A DNA stretch of 64,000 nt from Chondrosia reniformis. Lineage: Eukaryota; Porifera; Demospongiae; Chondrillida; Chondrillidae. Location of the stretch: positions 8,851,130-8,915,129 of the forward strand of contig OX359191.1 in the NCBI GenBank assembly GCA_947172415.1, read 5' to 3'. The notes under the pieces are model-generated. The model was not told where the DNA came from. It did no database searches and saw only the letters and a list, made by a program, of their open reading frames with translations. This document shows positions 1 through 11,128 of this stretch, piece by piece (the stretch's first letter is position 1; every line of letters begins with the position of its first letter). The translations under genes and the position numbers were made by a program.

Positions 1-867
1 GGTCAGGACCATATAAAAATTTCATCTTAACAGAAAGGAGGGGGTGTGACTGTTGATGTGAATTAACAGAACTAGATAATTTTCCTAGTAAATGATGCTA
101 ATTAAAAGACTGTTGAAACAAAAAACTACATATAAAGTGGAGTGGTAGGTGTCTTTTCTTGTAGTTTTTTTTTCTATTTATAGTATTCAGTTAGTTTTCT
201 TTGACTTGAAGACATACAGATCTCTGAAGTTTTAATTACCCTTTCCATTGCATCCAAGTGACTAAAAACTTGTTTCCTTCCTCTTGTCTCCGAAAATTTC
301 ATCTTATCCAAACATTCTTATAAAAATATTTCACACTAAGCAAATCGTTAAGCACAGAAGCTATATAGTAAAAATCGGGACTGGAAGGAAATTTCATCTT
401 AACCAAATTTTCAGTTCATCTTAACAGAGGGCTCAACTGTATGTAGCAAAGTATTCCTTCAGTATGCGAAGTATGTATACTATACACAAAATAGTAAACT
501 TCAAATTGACATCAGAAAATAAAGACGCCACTGTGCTACTAATCAATCATACCATAATTTAAAGAATGTAATTAACTGGCTAATTCTGAAAATTACCACC
601 TTGCAATTTATAAAGATCCTCAACTAGCTATCATTTGTAGAATATTACTTGTTTTCTGGGAAGAGAAACCTCAAGAAAACATCAGGCAGTCTACACAAGC
701 AAGCACATGCGACACACACCTTATCACTATAGAGACTATAAGACATGCCAGTTATATGGTACCGCATGACAGAGATAAGGAACATGAGGAAGACAGGCAG
801 TTAAGTACCCTAATAATATTAGGAACTTGACCTTAAAAAATTCATTAGAGGGACACACAATCCTAAT

Positions 868-1112
868 ATGTAATATTAAATGGTAACTTTAGGCAAAAAG
901 ACCTTGTGCATTAAATACAGTAGTCGCATATTCAGCAGAAATGCTCTTAAGGAAAGAGGATATGTACGTACGTACGTACATCAGAGCCTGAGGGACAGAC
1001 AATGCCAATATGAAGTATGTAATATTAAATGGTAACTTTAGGCAAAAAGACTTTGAAAATAAATACAGTAGTTGCATATTCAGCAGAAATGCTCTTAAGG
1101 AAAGAGGATACA
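868..1112. repeat. Local direct duplication, about 100 bp
   Basis: A segment containing the run TAATATTAAATGGTAACTTT at 872-970 recurs at 1020-1112 with few changes. It includes a CAGCAGAAATGCTCTTAAGG core and is separated by a short stretch with a GTAC repeat. The same arrangement is present in block 2 at 13881-14121. No gene is seen between positions 440 and 1222; the open frames there read through this repeat. Confidence 0.75.
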
Positions 1113-1222
1113 TATGTAACACATTAAAGGTGACACAACTGTTTGATTGGGAATTTACATACTCTTCTACAGAGAGGAAAATACTAGTTAATAGAATAAG
1201 GATTCCTTCTAACTGCGTCGAA

Positions 1223-1447
1223 CTTATCTTTGAGATGGTACATCCTTCGACTTTTTGAGAATTTAAAAACGCAGTTTGGTTTTGCTTTTTGGTCAAATGT
1301 TTCGACCCTGGGGATCTTCCCTAGGGATCTTCCCTGGGGATCTTCCCTAGGGATCTTCCCTGAGTCAGTGACTCAAGACCAAGAAGCAAACCAAACTGCA
1401 TTTCTAAACGCTCAAAAAGTCAAAGGATGTACCATCCCAAAGATAAG
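1223..1447. mobile_element. Inverted-repeat element with internal GGGATCTTCCCT repeats
   Basis: Terminal inverted repeats of about 37 bp lie at 1223-1260 and 1411-1447; each reads CTTATCTTTG(A/G)GATGGTACA inward. Between them is a short direct repeat of GGGATCTTCCCT with AG or GG joints (1312-1360) and a TTCGACCC motif. A second copy is at 14232-14456. Related but degenerate copies lie at 37475-37615, 38142-38270 and 50141-50399. The right end abuts the truncated exon of gene X exactly. Confidence 0.75.
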
Positions 1448-1609
1448 TCCAAGTCAGGCAAGCTGGACGGATCCAGTAATAAGAGTGAGAAGCTCTGTCA
1501 GCTCCTAGGCGTCATCAAGGCTGGACAGCAAGATTTACAAGTTCTCCGCTTCTGGTTTTCTGGTATTACTGATGAAGATAGGCAACAGATTTACTTATCA
1601 CTTTCCTAA
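1448..1609 (+). pseudogene. Gene X, 3'-terminal exon fragment (block 1)
   Basis: The last 53 codons of the open frame at 26213-26962 are repeated here, ending LSLS and the same stop. Upstream homology stops at the inner edge of an inverted-repeat element, so only the tail of the exon survives. I see no start codon or promoter for this piece. An identical fragment is at 14457-14618. I do not recognise the protein family. Confidence 0.7.
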
Positions 1610-2520
1610 TTTTAACTCAGCAGCTATTTTGTAGTGTATGTCATACTGTCAGGTTTCTATATTTTTAATGTGTACATTTTTGCAGTCAATTTTGATAATT
1701 AAAAACTGTCAACAGTGTACATGTATATATACCTAACACCAAACATGCACTTGCACCTACCTACACCTCCCTTTCTATCTGCTCTCAAGTGCATGACTTT
1801 GCAGATCAGTAATTCCTTTGCCAGCTCTTATTGAGTCATCATTCGATGGAGCTACTGAAGAGGCTTTTGATAGAAGCGCTTCTCACCAACTAGAATTATG
1901 AAACACCTAGCTAATGGATGTATGTACATGGTAAGATATATAGATAAGATGTGTACAAAGATTCATTCATGCATTAAAGCTTAGTTCCATATACTCATTC
2001 AGTATATGTATGTCAGGTCTTTACATTCAAAACACTTACTGTTGCACAACTATGATGCAAATATAACCTAAGCTAAAGTATTATGATACAGAAGATCTAC
2101 AAGTCTTCTAACTCCCATAACTCCTTTTTAAGCATGCATATACGTAAATCAATCTTTTCCGACTTTCAGAGTATACTTAAACTTCCTATGTTATTATTAT
2201 GTGCGCATGTGCTAATCCTAGCCGGCTGTGGTCAATATCCACCAGCATGTCGCCCCTCATGCAATCGAACCAGAAGAATGCAATTATACACATGCACATC
2301 CATGCAATGTCTGTACATAAAATAAATGCAGTATTGACTGTTAGAAGACTCTGTGTTGTAAAACTGTTGCCAAACTGACTTGGTTCCCCACAATCACGTC
2401 CAGAGTATCAAAATTGGCAGATCCATTCTTTAAGCCTTTCACAAAGGTGTCACATGCAGCCTACTTCTAGTATATATATCCATGATGCACCCAAAACAGT
2501 GATCATAATATGATAAGGCT
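1610..2520. other. Shared 3' flank of gene X fragment and DAGL-A; no gene seen
   Basis: AT-rich sequence present in all three blocks (also near 14619-15500 and 26963-27860). It contains an 80-codon plus-strand frame at 2083-2325 with a hydrophobic middle. That frame is kept in all copies, but the copies are too young for conservation to mean anything. AATAAA-like signals lie near 2320. I see no convincing coding or RNA gene. Confidence 0.5.
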
Positions 2521-2524
2521 AACA

Positions 2525-2690
2525 TTGCAGAAGTGGCATACTGAAACTTAACTATACACATCACTTCTATGCATGTTAGTTACGTTACTTTTTCTAGATG
2601 TGCCAATCACTGTTATAGTGCCATCCTTACTTTTAACTTCATTTTTGAATGTTTTTATTAAACTTGTATAAAAAGCATTCACATAATACG
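2525..2690. mobile_element. Half-copy of a foldback element in the 3' flank of DAGL-A
   Basis: Sequence from GATAAGGCTAACATTGCAGA through TTTTTATTAAACTTGTATA matches one arm of the long palindromes at 7098-7245 and 21543-21924. It lies just beyond the stop codon of DAGL-A, and the same half-copy is present after DAGL-C. In block 2 most of it, together with the end of the coding exon, has been deleted. Confidence 0.65.
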
Positions 2691-2705
2691 TACATTGAAC
2701 ACTAA

Positions 2706-5216
2706 TCAATCACTACAATTATTATTTTCAAATGTTAAAATTTCCTCTTCAGTAATATCCAGCTGGTTTGTGGTGGTAAGTAATGACGGTCTGTGTGATG
2801 CCCTTAGTCCCTGCTCCACGTCATCTGCTTCTATTGGGAATGTGGGGTTTGCATCCAAATGGTCATTTGATATGCTTTCTAGCGCTTCCCTAAGACTAGC
2901 CGGCAAATGATCTGTAAGAGGGGATCCTTCAAGCTGGATGTAGGAATACTCTTCATTAGCTTTCCAGTGCATGGTATATTGAGGCCTTGTATGACAACAG
3001 GACGACCTACGTATATATATGCAGAGACAGACACAAACTGAAACATATTTTAGAATAAAATTATAGATTTATACCAGTACATTAGGTTAAATATACATTA
3101 GATGAAATGTCTATAGCACGTATGTACATATTATGGCTAGCCGACCTGCTAATTGTGTCTGTCTGATCAATCTGAAGCACTTTTCCGGGAACAAATGCAG
3201 GAACACAGACCACTGGTTTAGCTTGTCTCTCAATGCTGCTGAAAGTCAGGCTACCTTGTGCTAATGTCTTTTTAAGTCTCATTCTTTGTGCTGATTTAGC
3301 TGCAGTAACAGCTATTGCTAAACAAGACAATTGATCTGAAGCCTTTTCATCTTCTGGAGCAAAATCCCCCAATTCTTCCCATTGAGGATTCTCATAGACA
3401 GTCTTTATTACATCATCATTGCTTTCTTCATCATCTGTCATGTTTGAAAAGGATTGCTTCTTTTGATGGCACAAGAAGCAGGAGTCCCGGAAAAGTATTT
3501 CAAGCTATAGGAAGGAATAAATAAGTTTTATGCACACTGATAATCTAAAACAACAGACATGGTTGACATAAATTCAGAAAAAGTATTTAGAATTTTACTA
3601 TTTCCTAGACTTAGGGAAAACAGCTTTGAATAATAATGAGGATACAGTTTCTATTTTCTTCCTATATCAGCTTTTATCCTTTGTGCCATTTAGCATTATT
3701 GCACTGTTCATTCAGTAGTTACGTACCTTTGATTTCTGACAATGATTCAACTGTTTCACTAGAGACTTCTTGAGAAAGAGTAATGACCTCCAATTTAACC
3801 TAAGTATGGTGATTATATGATAACTACCTACGTAAATTAAGGACGGTTACTATATAGACCTACCTCGGAAAAATATCATTCTTTAAGACAATAGTAGTAA
3901 TGAATCGCTTTGTATAGGTTGCCAAAGAGTAACTAAACATTAAGAACAGAATTAATGCATAATACATATGAATAATTCAAGTGATAATCAAACCACAAGT
4001 AATCATTCTCAAATACATAAAGAGGGAAAAACATAAGAAGCCATTCTTTCATACTAACAGAAACATAGGTACAGTAATTAGTTGCCACTCACACTGATAA
4101 TAGTAGGAGTTTCATTTATGCAGAACAAGCTGATAATTAGAGATACACAATAGCATCATTTTACCTGAAGACACAGCCCGGAGTAGAGTATCCAAAGCAC
4201 TTTAGTTTCTTAGCCCATTTCTCTTCGTAAAGATGAATGTAAAGTGACAAGACACTTGCTACAGCTCCTCCTAAAGAATGTCCCACGATAACTAGGCTGT
4301 AATCCTACAGATGATGGGGTTTAGTTGCATGGTATATAGAAATAAAAATAAAGGCAAATAGATAACACTTACTGGATTATCACTCAAAGCTTTTTCTAAA
4401 ATGTTTTCATCTCGCAATTCAAACAAAATGTACCTTGCAGTGTAGTCCCAACCCTAAACAGTAATATGTATATAGATACATGTAAGAGGCAGCTCATGTT
4501 TGTAAATGATGTCGCATGCACACCTCTACACTTAGTGTAAACAAGCTTTCTTATATACCTTGTGTATTTGATTATTCAAGTTTTTGAGTTCCGGATGGTC
4601 AATCTTCATAGGATGAAGTGAGACTTGCAAGCATGTTACCACATCCTATATAATTGCAAAGCATGTATTAGTCACTTAAACTTCAAGGCATGCTCAGTTT
4701 ATAGTTCTAACCCTGCTTCTATAGCAATCATTCTTATCTATTGCAAAGTAATTACTTACTTTCATAGATAAAGTTCCTCTTATAGTAATGATTACTGCCT
4801 TTTGATGATGATCCAGTACAACATAATATGGAGTCTCGTAGAACTATATACGTATACATATACACATCAGAATATTGGATATGAAGTTAAGATATTCAAT
4901 CACTACCTTCCACAAATTAACACATATAGAATAAAATGAAGCATATTAATAACTTGTTTGTAAGTTCACCTCGTTCTGTTTGGAGCAGTGAATAACATCT
5001 TTAGTGCCACAGTTGGGCACTTGAATGTGAAAGGCAGCTCTACTGCAGTTACAACAGAGCTTGCGACCCTCAGTGCAACAGAGGAGACTATAGCATGCAG
5101 GATTTGGAAAAGAAGCAAGATTTCATGTTCATGGGAGTGCTAATAAGGCTTGCACACACACGCACGTGCACGCGCACGCACACGCACGCACGCACGCACG
5201 CACGCACACACGCACG

Positions 5217-5257
<41 letters not shown>

Positions 5258-7502
5258 ATTCATGCACTCACACTCACACATACATTCACACACATGCACA
5301 CAAACCACTCTTAACTTTGCTTGGGAATTGAGGAGTGGTACAGGCCAAACACACATACATACCTTGCTTTGCAGGCTAGTTTGCATAATCCTTTACATGG
5401 TGAGTCAAAAACATAGAGAGGCCAGCCATAGATGCCCATTGCGTAATTGTAGTAGTAGATTGCCTCACTCAGCTCACGGAGATCATTCTATAATTAACCA
5501 TTGATATTATGTATTATTTACTGTATAAAAATAGAGGACTTACAGTATCAGAACTGCTCCACAATGTTGGTGGTCGGTATTCATAGCTTCCTTTCAAAAA
5601 CTGATCTTGGGTTAATAGGCCGGTTACTCTCTATAGATAAGAAGTAATTCTATACATATACAACACACATGTACACCTACGTATGAAGTAAAGCTACAGT
5701 CATGCAATTCATACTCTTAGGCACTCCCTCTGCTGGTATTTGCCATTCAGCTTTTGATGGCGACTGGTTAGCAAAACTGCTACAAGCAAATCACTAAGCA
5801 CATAATCTGTGTCCTTGAAGAGTGTTCCAAAGAGTTTGGCTGCCTCTGTGATTGGATTACCAACTGAAGATGTGTGAGAATGGGTCAGTGTACTCAGCCT
5901 ATAATACCAAAGCTGAACGGCTTCACTTTGAAACAATCTATAGTCATTAGTAGCAGTTCTCTTCAGACTACTGCATGTCTTGGAATGCTGTGGGGTAACC
6001 GAAGAATTATAATGACCTTCCAGCAATTGCAAATTGGGCTCTGGATCAAGATGATAAATGTTTTTCATTTCATTTGATCTGTTACAGATTGACAGTCCTC
6101 CTCCTCCAAAGGTACAACAGCCACAAGGGTCAAGAAATATTACAGAGAATATGATATGCAAAATAAGCGTGATTATAATCACACTATTATATGCTAACAG
6201 ATATCTATAGATTGATGGATTACATAAGCTTTCCCTATATTCCAGACTATTAATTCTCCCTGCCAAAATGTATCCAAGAATGATAAAGAGCAGCTCTGGT
6301 AAAAAAACCATAACCCTGATTGATATCAGAACATTTATTTTCAAAGTTCTTGATCTTGAATACTGAAGTTTGCCAGATCCACTAATGTAAACTAGAAGCA
6401 TGTTAATTAATACCAGTATTAGATGTAATGCTGTTGATCCAATCACAAAAGCCATGAGGAGATGATGTATAAGTAAACTGTCTCTTTTAGTTCCACTGCT
6501 CTGTGTATAGTTAGTGCAGTTTAATGATTCAGAATCTGAAATGTTTTTGTCTGACCTAGTTCCACTGCTCTGTGTATAGTTAGTGCAGTTTAATGATTCA
6601 GAATCTGAAATGTTTTTGTCTGACCTAGTTCCACTGCTCTGTGTATAGTTAGTGCAGTTTGATAGGCTATAGCCAATCAAGAAAGCACCCAAAGTGAACC
6701 TGCAGATATTGACAAATATAGTACATATATGTGCCTAACTATTATAAATATTTCACATACTTTATATTTTCAATTTTCAAATGTTTTTTTTTAAATAAAC
6801 ATGCAGGTATACCCTAGTGGACTATATCACATATGGAAAAAATAATGATAGTATGTATGACATTTAAATGACACATGCACACTTCTGTGTTTGGCCGCAT
6901 CAAGACAGCTCGGATCATGAAGTAGGGATGATGCGCCCAAAAATATAGGAATAATGTGTATGATTAAGTCATATATATACAAGTAAATAAAAACATTTAA
7001 AAAATGAAATGAGAAGTAGGGATGGCAGTCCCTGCAACAGTACCTATCACAACTAGAAAAAGTAATGAAACAAGAAAGTGATCATATGGTAAGGCTAACA
7101 TTGCAGAAGTGGCATACTGAAACTTAACTATACACATCACTTCTATGTTTGGGCGCATCATGGATATACTAGAAGTAGGGATCGATGCGCCCAAACATAG
7201 AAGTGATGTGTATAGTTAAGTTTCAGTATGCCACTTCTGCAATGTGTGCAACTTCTGCGGCGAGAATTAAATGGGGTCTGGGTACGTTAGCGTATAAACC
7301 GTATATACTCTCTCTGATATAATCGTCAACAGTTTTTATTATTTGTTAGTTATTAACTGTGTGACACAAGTGTAATAACTCTCTCAATAAACACTTACAA
7401 TAGTACTCTCCAAATAGCTGATATCAGAGACGAAATCGCAAAGTCATCATCAGCAACGTTACATTTCAATCGACTACTGTTACAGCATCGAAAGGCAGGC
7501 AT
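2706..7502 (-). CDS. DAGL: sn-1-specific diacylglycerol lipase, paralog A
   Basis: Predicted integral membrane serine lipase that splits diacylglycerol at sn-1 to give 2-monoacylglycerol. Thirteen exons: 7502-7399, 6699-5715, 5630-5544, 5487-5363, 5087-4970, 4843-4760, 4645-4559, 4453-4373, 4304-4165, 3932-3864, 3799-3727, 3504-3128 and 3006-2706, all GT-AG, totalling 2631 nt (876 aa). Exon 1 starts MPAFRCC and carries the VADDD motif seen in animal DAGL N-termini. Exon 2 holds hydrophobic segments ending in a DPCGCC motif. Exon 9 has GHSLGG, exon 10 NDIFPR and exon 13 DHLP, which match Ser472, Asp524 and His650 of human DAGLA. There is a short C-terminal tail, as in DAGLB. The donor of exon 12 (AT|GTACAT) is weak and chosen by phase. 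Exon 1 exists twice (also 8835-8732). Confidence 0.88.
5152..5256. repeat. (CA)n/(GCAC)n microsatellite in DAGL-A intron 4
   Basis: Alternating purine-pyrimidine tract mixing CA and CGCA units. The orthologous position in B (18131-18282) is a longer, purer CA tract, and in C (30481-30575) it resembles A. The tract is intronic in all three genes and opens artificial frames on both strands. Confidence 0.95.
6484..6680 (-). repeat. In-frame 69-bp tandem repeat in DAGL-A exon 2
   Basis: Within the N-terminal extracellular/luminal loop after the first membrane segment, a 23-codon unit with the motifs NCTNYTQSSGT and KNISDSES is repeated, with a third partial copy. Each unit offers two N-glycosylation sequons (NCT/NYT and NIS). 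Paralogs B and C have different unit compositions (NNATDSDKKVLDLL variants), and D and E lack the repeat. The unit length keeps the frame open. Confidence 0.85.
7098..7245. mobile_element. Foldback palindrome in DAGL-A intron 1
   Basis: Two arms of about 63 bp (7098-7160 and 7183-7245) are perfect inverted copies around a short spacer. The centre carries TGTTTGGGCGCATC and its complement. The same family makes the larger palindromes at 21543-21924 and 33763-34064. A transcript across it would form a long hairpin. Confidence 0.85.
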
Positions 7503-8209
7503 TATCCACTTCTACAAGACTGACAGTGCTAGTCTGATGAAATCAGACCCAAAACTTACGCAATACTTGCTCCAGTAAGGGTCTGACAACTTACGGCCGG
7601 TTTGCTGTTGCACGGTCGCAATTAACACCGACCATTCTGTGGTCAAACACCTTCCATATTTGGTAATTGGAATGTAAACATTGCCGTCCTTATTAATAAT
7701 TAACAAATGTGTAAAGTACAAGACTAAATGGCAGTCCACTCAAGTTATATATAGAAGAAATCCACGCAGCAAAATCCTTTCTGTTGTTGTTCTTAAAAGT
7801 TGGCTGGGGCTTCAATGGATGGTTTGTCCTTCCACTATCACTGAAGAGATCTGCTTGACTTAGCAGCTGTGAAGCTTTTCGAATGTCTGGAGACAAGTCA
7901 GGCAACTTGTGTGTTCCAGGGCTATAGTGGTCATCAAAACTGCTGCAAATCAACTTGAGAATATCCAGAATACGCCCAGTCCGCAAGATGGTGTTTTCTG
8001 TCAAGTTTGAACCAGCCTCTGATAGGTATTTCTTCAAATCTCTGTATATTAACTTAAGTCGATTTGCAGCAGTTTTGATGACCACTATAGCCCTGGAACA
8101 CACAAGTTGCCTGACTTGTCTCCAGACATTCGAAAAGCTTCACAGCTGCTAAGTCAAGCAGATCTCTTCAGTGATAGTGGAAGGACAAACCATCCATTGA
8201 CACAGAAAA

Positions 8210-8592
8210 CCGTCTTTGCACAAATCGTTTGAAGACAGAAAGGTGCCTATTCCCTAGTTGCTAAAACTTTTAGACGATATGCCCCTAAGATGTATTAATC
8301 TACAAGCGCGTTTATGCACTAGCGTGAAATAAAAGGAAGAAGAATAAGAAGAAAATGAGGAAAACCGGAAGTAGGTCTGAAACCGTTTAACAAACTTGGA
8401 GCCTTTATGCGCTCTTGAAAACAGCTTCCCTCAATTGAAATCGTACAAAAAAGACACATTATGAGTTTAAAAGAGGTAAAAACGCATTCGCTGCCTACTT
8501 ATAAGGTGTTAACCCGTAATACATTGAATATGGCATCCTTTTTTTTTCGGGCCATCCCTACTTAGAGAGTACTATCGTACTCTCTGATAGCG
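8210..8592. mobile_element. Inverted copy of the GAGAGTAC element
   Basis: Ends with the hairpin AGAGAGTACTATCGTACTCT at 8566-8585. The adjoining sequence (GGTGTTAACCCG..., CGGGCCATCCCTACTT) is the reverse complement of the element at 20931-21540 in block 2, though quite diverged. No coding capacity. It lies between the two copies of DAGL-A exon 1. Confidence 0.5.
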
Positions 8593-8731
8593 GCGAGAAT
8601 TAAATGAGGTCTGGGTGCGTTAGCGTATAAACCGTATATACTCTCTCTGATATAATCGTCAACAGTTTTTATTATTTGTTAGTTATTAACTGTGTGACAC
8701 AAGTGTAATAACTCTCTCAATAAACACTTAC

Positions 8732-8835
8732 AATAGTACTCTCCAAATAGCTGATATCAGAGACGAAATCGCAAAGTCATCATCAGCAACGTTACATTTC
8801 AATCGACTACTGTTACAGCATCGAAAGGCAGGCAT
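8732..8835 (-). CDS. DAGL: Second copy of DAGL-A exon 1
   Basis: A second 104-nt exon with the same MPAFRCC start, VADDD motif and CTATT|GTAAGT donor as 7502-7399, plus the same flanking sequence on both sides. Either copy can splice in frame to exon 2. The upstream copy is the one whose 5' flank resembles that of B and C, interrupted by a 131-bp transposon remnant. Which copy is used cannot be told from sequence. Confidence 0.75.
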
Positions 8836-9130
8836 TATCCACTTCCACAAGACTGACAGTGCTAGTCTGATGAAATCAGACCCAAAACTTAATTGTGTTA
8901 ATTGCGACCGTGCAACAGCAAACCGGCCGTAAGTTGTCAGACCCTTACTGGAGCAAGTATTGCGTAAGTTTTGGGTCTGATTTCATCAGACTAGACAGTG
9001 CAGTATGGAGAATTATTTAATAGACTCTACCAAAAATTCCTATGAACTCCACTATATATATAGGTACCGTAATACACACCCAGCCCACGCCCGAGCGCTT
9101 GTAACATGTACAGCTAGCCACAGTTGTATA

Positions 9131-9162
9131 AACTGCAACACCCTCCCCCCCCCCCCCCCCCA
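9131..9162 (+). repeat. Poly-C tract
   Basis: A run of about 20 C lies in the spacer between DAGL-A and the D-type fragment. It is shorter in block 2 (22007-22017) and shorter still in block 3 (34145-34152), so its length differs among the three copies. Confidence 0.85.
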
Positions 9163-9578
9163 CCATAATTAGAATGATTGTTATAAGCTTGCTGACAGCC
9201 CAGGATGGGGTATATAAAAAACTATATATCCTGGCATACATATATCTATATTCAAAGTCAGCCTGTCTGTAAAATGTAAAGATAACATTGTGACACCTAT
9301 ACAATACATATTCATATCATTGTGCATGAAGAAACCAAGATATATAGAACTACATAACAGATAACAAGTTCAACCACTAAATACATATTATATATATAAA
9401 ACCTTTTTTTGAGAAGGGTACCAGTCATATTTAGTCTTTGAGTGTCTATAGAAGTTGAGATGGGTCACCTTTAGTCATTGGTTTTGAGTAGTTAAAAGAA
9501 GTCCTAATTTAAAAATTATACAAAACATAAAAGCTGTTCAAATTTAAAGAAAAACTTTCAGTTTGAATCTCTACATAT

Positions 9579-11023
9579 TTAAACCACATCTTCAGGTTCA
9601 TTTCCTAGCTGAAAAGCTAGATTGAAAGGAAGCAGTTCTTCGTCCATATTATTTGCCAAATGTTCCTTTTTCAATACCATAAAAATGTTCTTCAGTGATC
9701 TGGGTAAGTGGCTCACAAATGGCTTTCCTCCTTGGAGTTCCATTAGACAGTAATCTTCGTTGGAATGCCATGTCAGTTTGTACCTAGTCTTTCTGAACCA
9801 TGTACACCAGGATCTGATAAAGAGAAAAAGTCTACAGGTCTATACTAATATATACGTACGTACCATCACACTGGTGAGAAACACAATGGCATGCATGCTT
9901 ACTTGGAACTAGTTTCAGTATCTCTGTCAATTTGCAGTACTCTGCCTGGCACAAAGGCAGGTATCGTAACAACATCTTTGGCTTGTTTTTCAATGGCCTC
10001 ATAAGTGTGTTTTCTCAATAGAGGCATCCCCAGAGCTTTACTCTTCCACCGAACAGCTGCTGTTGCAACATGCATGACAGTTTTCAGATCAATATCAAGT
10101 GGCTTGGGAGCATAATCTCCCAGCTCATTCCAATCAGGGTGGTCGTACACTTGCTTAAGGAACTGTTCTACACTCATCAGCTCTGGCTCTTCTCCAGCAG
10201 AACTCTCTCTTTTTGTTGAAGATTTCCGTTGACAGAGAATTGAATCAGCGTACAAGACTTGGTACTATTTAAAAATGGGAAATTACGGGAGAATACACTT
10301 TTTCAATGCAAAATATTCTAAAGAACAATTTAAAGTACATAGATACATAACAATAATTATAGTTAGCTTTTGATATAGCACATATATAGGAACATACCCC
10401 ATGCACAGAGTACGTATATACGTACATATAAACATATTAAGGTTATGTATCATTGTATAGCTGTATGTATGTATATATATATATATATATATACCTTAGG
10501 TTTTTGGCATTTTTCCAGTTGTCTTGTCATTGATTTCTTCAGAAACAAAAGTGACCTCCAATTCATCCTGCATAAAAAACAAGTACATCTCTGATAAAGT
10601 GTGAAATTTCTTTTGAAGACAAGGCTATCTCTATAGAGTAACAGACTGTTTGTACCTGTTTAATGATAAATCTGGTAGATTAATAGGGACATTTATTAAA
10701 TCAGTAGTATTATTCTATGTACATATTGGTTACGTACTGTAATTAAAGCTTATAATTGGTTAATGAGGACCTTTGTGTATCTACTGCAAGAAATTATCAT
10801 TAATTATCACAATTATCACAAATCCATTAAATACATACATATATGTATATCATCGTATATTTTAACAGTGCTTAATAAAACTGCTTCATGTATATACATA
10901 TGTACAGGTACAAATAGGTTAATATACAAATGCTATATGTACGTATGTACATACCTTGGAAGGATATCATTCTCTGGTACAACTGTTGTGATGAAACTCC
11001 TTGTATAAACTGCCAATGGATAA
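9579..11023 (-). pseudogene. Orphan 3' half of a D-type DAGL gene (exons 10-13), block 1
   Basis: Exons 11023-10955, 10567-10495, 10264-9903 and 9813-9579 match exons 10-13 of DAGL-D with few differences, and their splice sites and frames are intact. The segment with the catalytic Asp (NDILPR) and His (SHLPRSL) is present. Exon 9 with the nucleophile Ser and all 5' exons are missing because similarity ends at about 11128. It may be transcribed, but cannot make a whole lipase. Confidence 0.85.
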
Positions 11024-11128
11024 CTAATGATACAAAAAAAAACAAACACACAATTCACTTGTGATTGCATGTACGTATGCACAAGATATATGTTATGAAA
11101 CCTCTACAGTGGAACCTAATCCAGTCTC

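Larger units (their letters stand above)
7530..8993. mobile_element. DNA transposon with 8-bp target duplication, composite with duplicated exon 1
   Basis: GACAGTGC occurs at 7522-7529, 8855-8862 and 8994-9001. In blocks 2 and 3 the corresponding site has one GACAGTGC (for example 20859-20866), which is an empty site. The outer ends are inverted repeats of about 100 bp beginning TAGTCTGATGAAATCAGACC. A second, internally shortened copy lies at 8863-8993. Between them are an inverted repeat (about 7745-7940 against 8060-8210) and a second copy of DAGL exon 1. An 8-bp duplication suits hAT-like elements, but no transposase is recognised. Best explained as insertion, local tandem duplication and deletion. 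Confidence 0.65.
1..11128. repeat. Segmental duplication, block 1
   Basis: This stretch matches 13010 onward base for base with only scattered changes, at a constant offset of 13009 through the first 2.5 kb. It contains an inverted-repeat transposon, the tail of gene X, the whole of DAGL paralog A, and the 3' half of a D-type DAGL gene. Similarity to blocks 2 and 3 stops abruptly near 11128, inside what would be intron 9 of the D-type gene. The window opens 17 bases inside a pogo-like element that is complete at the start of block 2. Confidence 0.9.

Noticed and set aside
889-1508. Frames of 82-135 codons on both strands, also at 13898-14517
   Set aside because: They run through duplicated noncoding sequence and an inverted-repeat element, and are conserved only because the blocks are recent copies.
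2083-2325. 80-codon frame present in all three blocks
   Set aside because: Copies are too young for conservation to be informative; no homology or regulatory context seen.
3128-3240. Loss of the catalytic histidine, because GKVLQ in A-C stands where human DAGLA has GRIIH
   Set aside because: Counting along human DAGLA places His650 in HEHLPY; the sponge-like proteins keep HLP in exon 13.
5095-5504. Frames of repeated Thr-His or Cys-Val around the CA tracts (also 18068-18531 and 30424-30823)
   Set aside because: They are translations of a microsatellite inside intron 4 of DAGL A, B and C.
7693-8103. 136-codon minus-strand frame
   Set aside because: Crosses an inverted repeat inside the composite transposon next to DAGL-A exon 1; no recognisable transposase motif.
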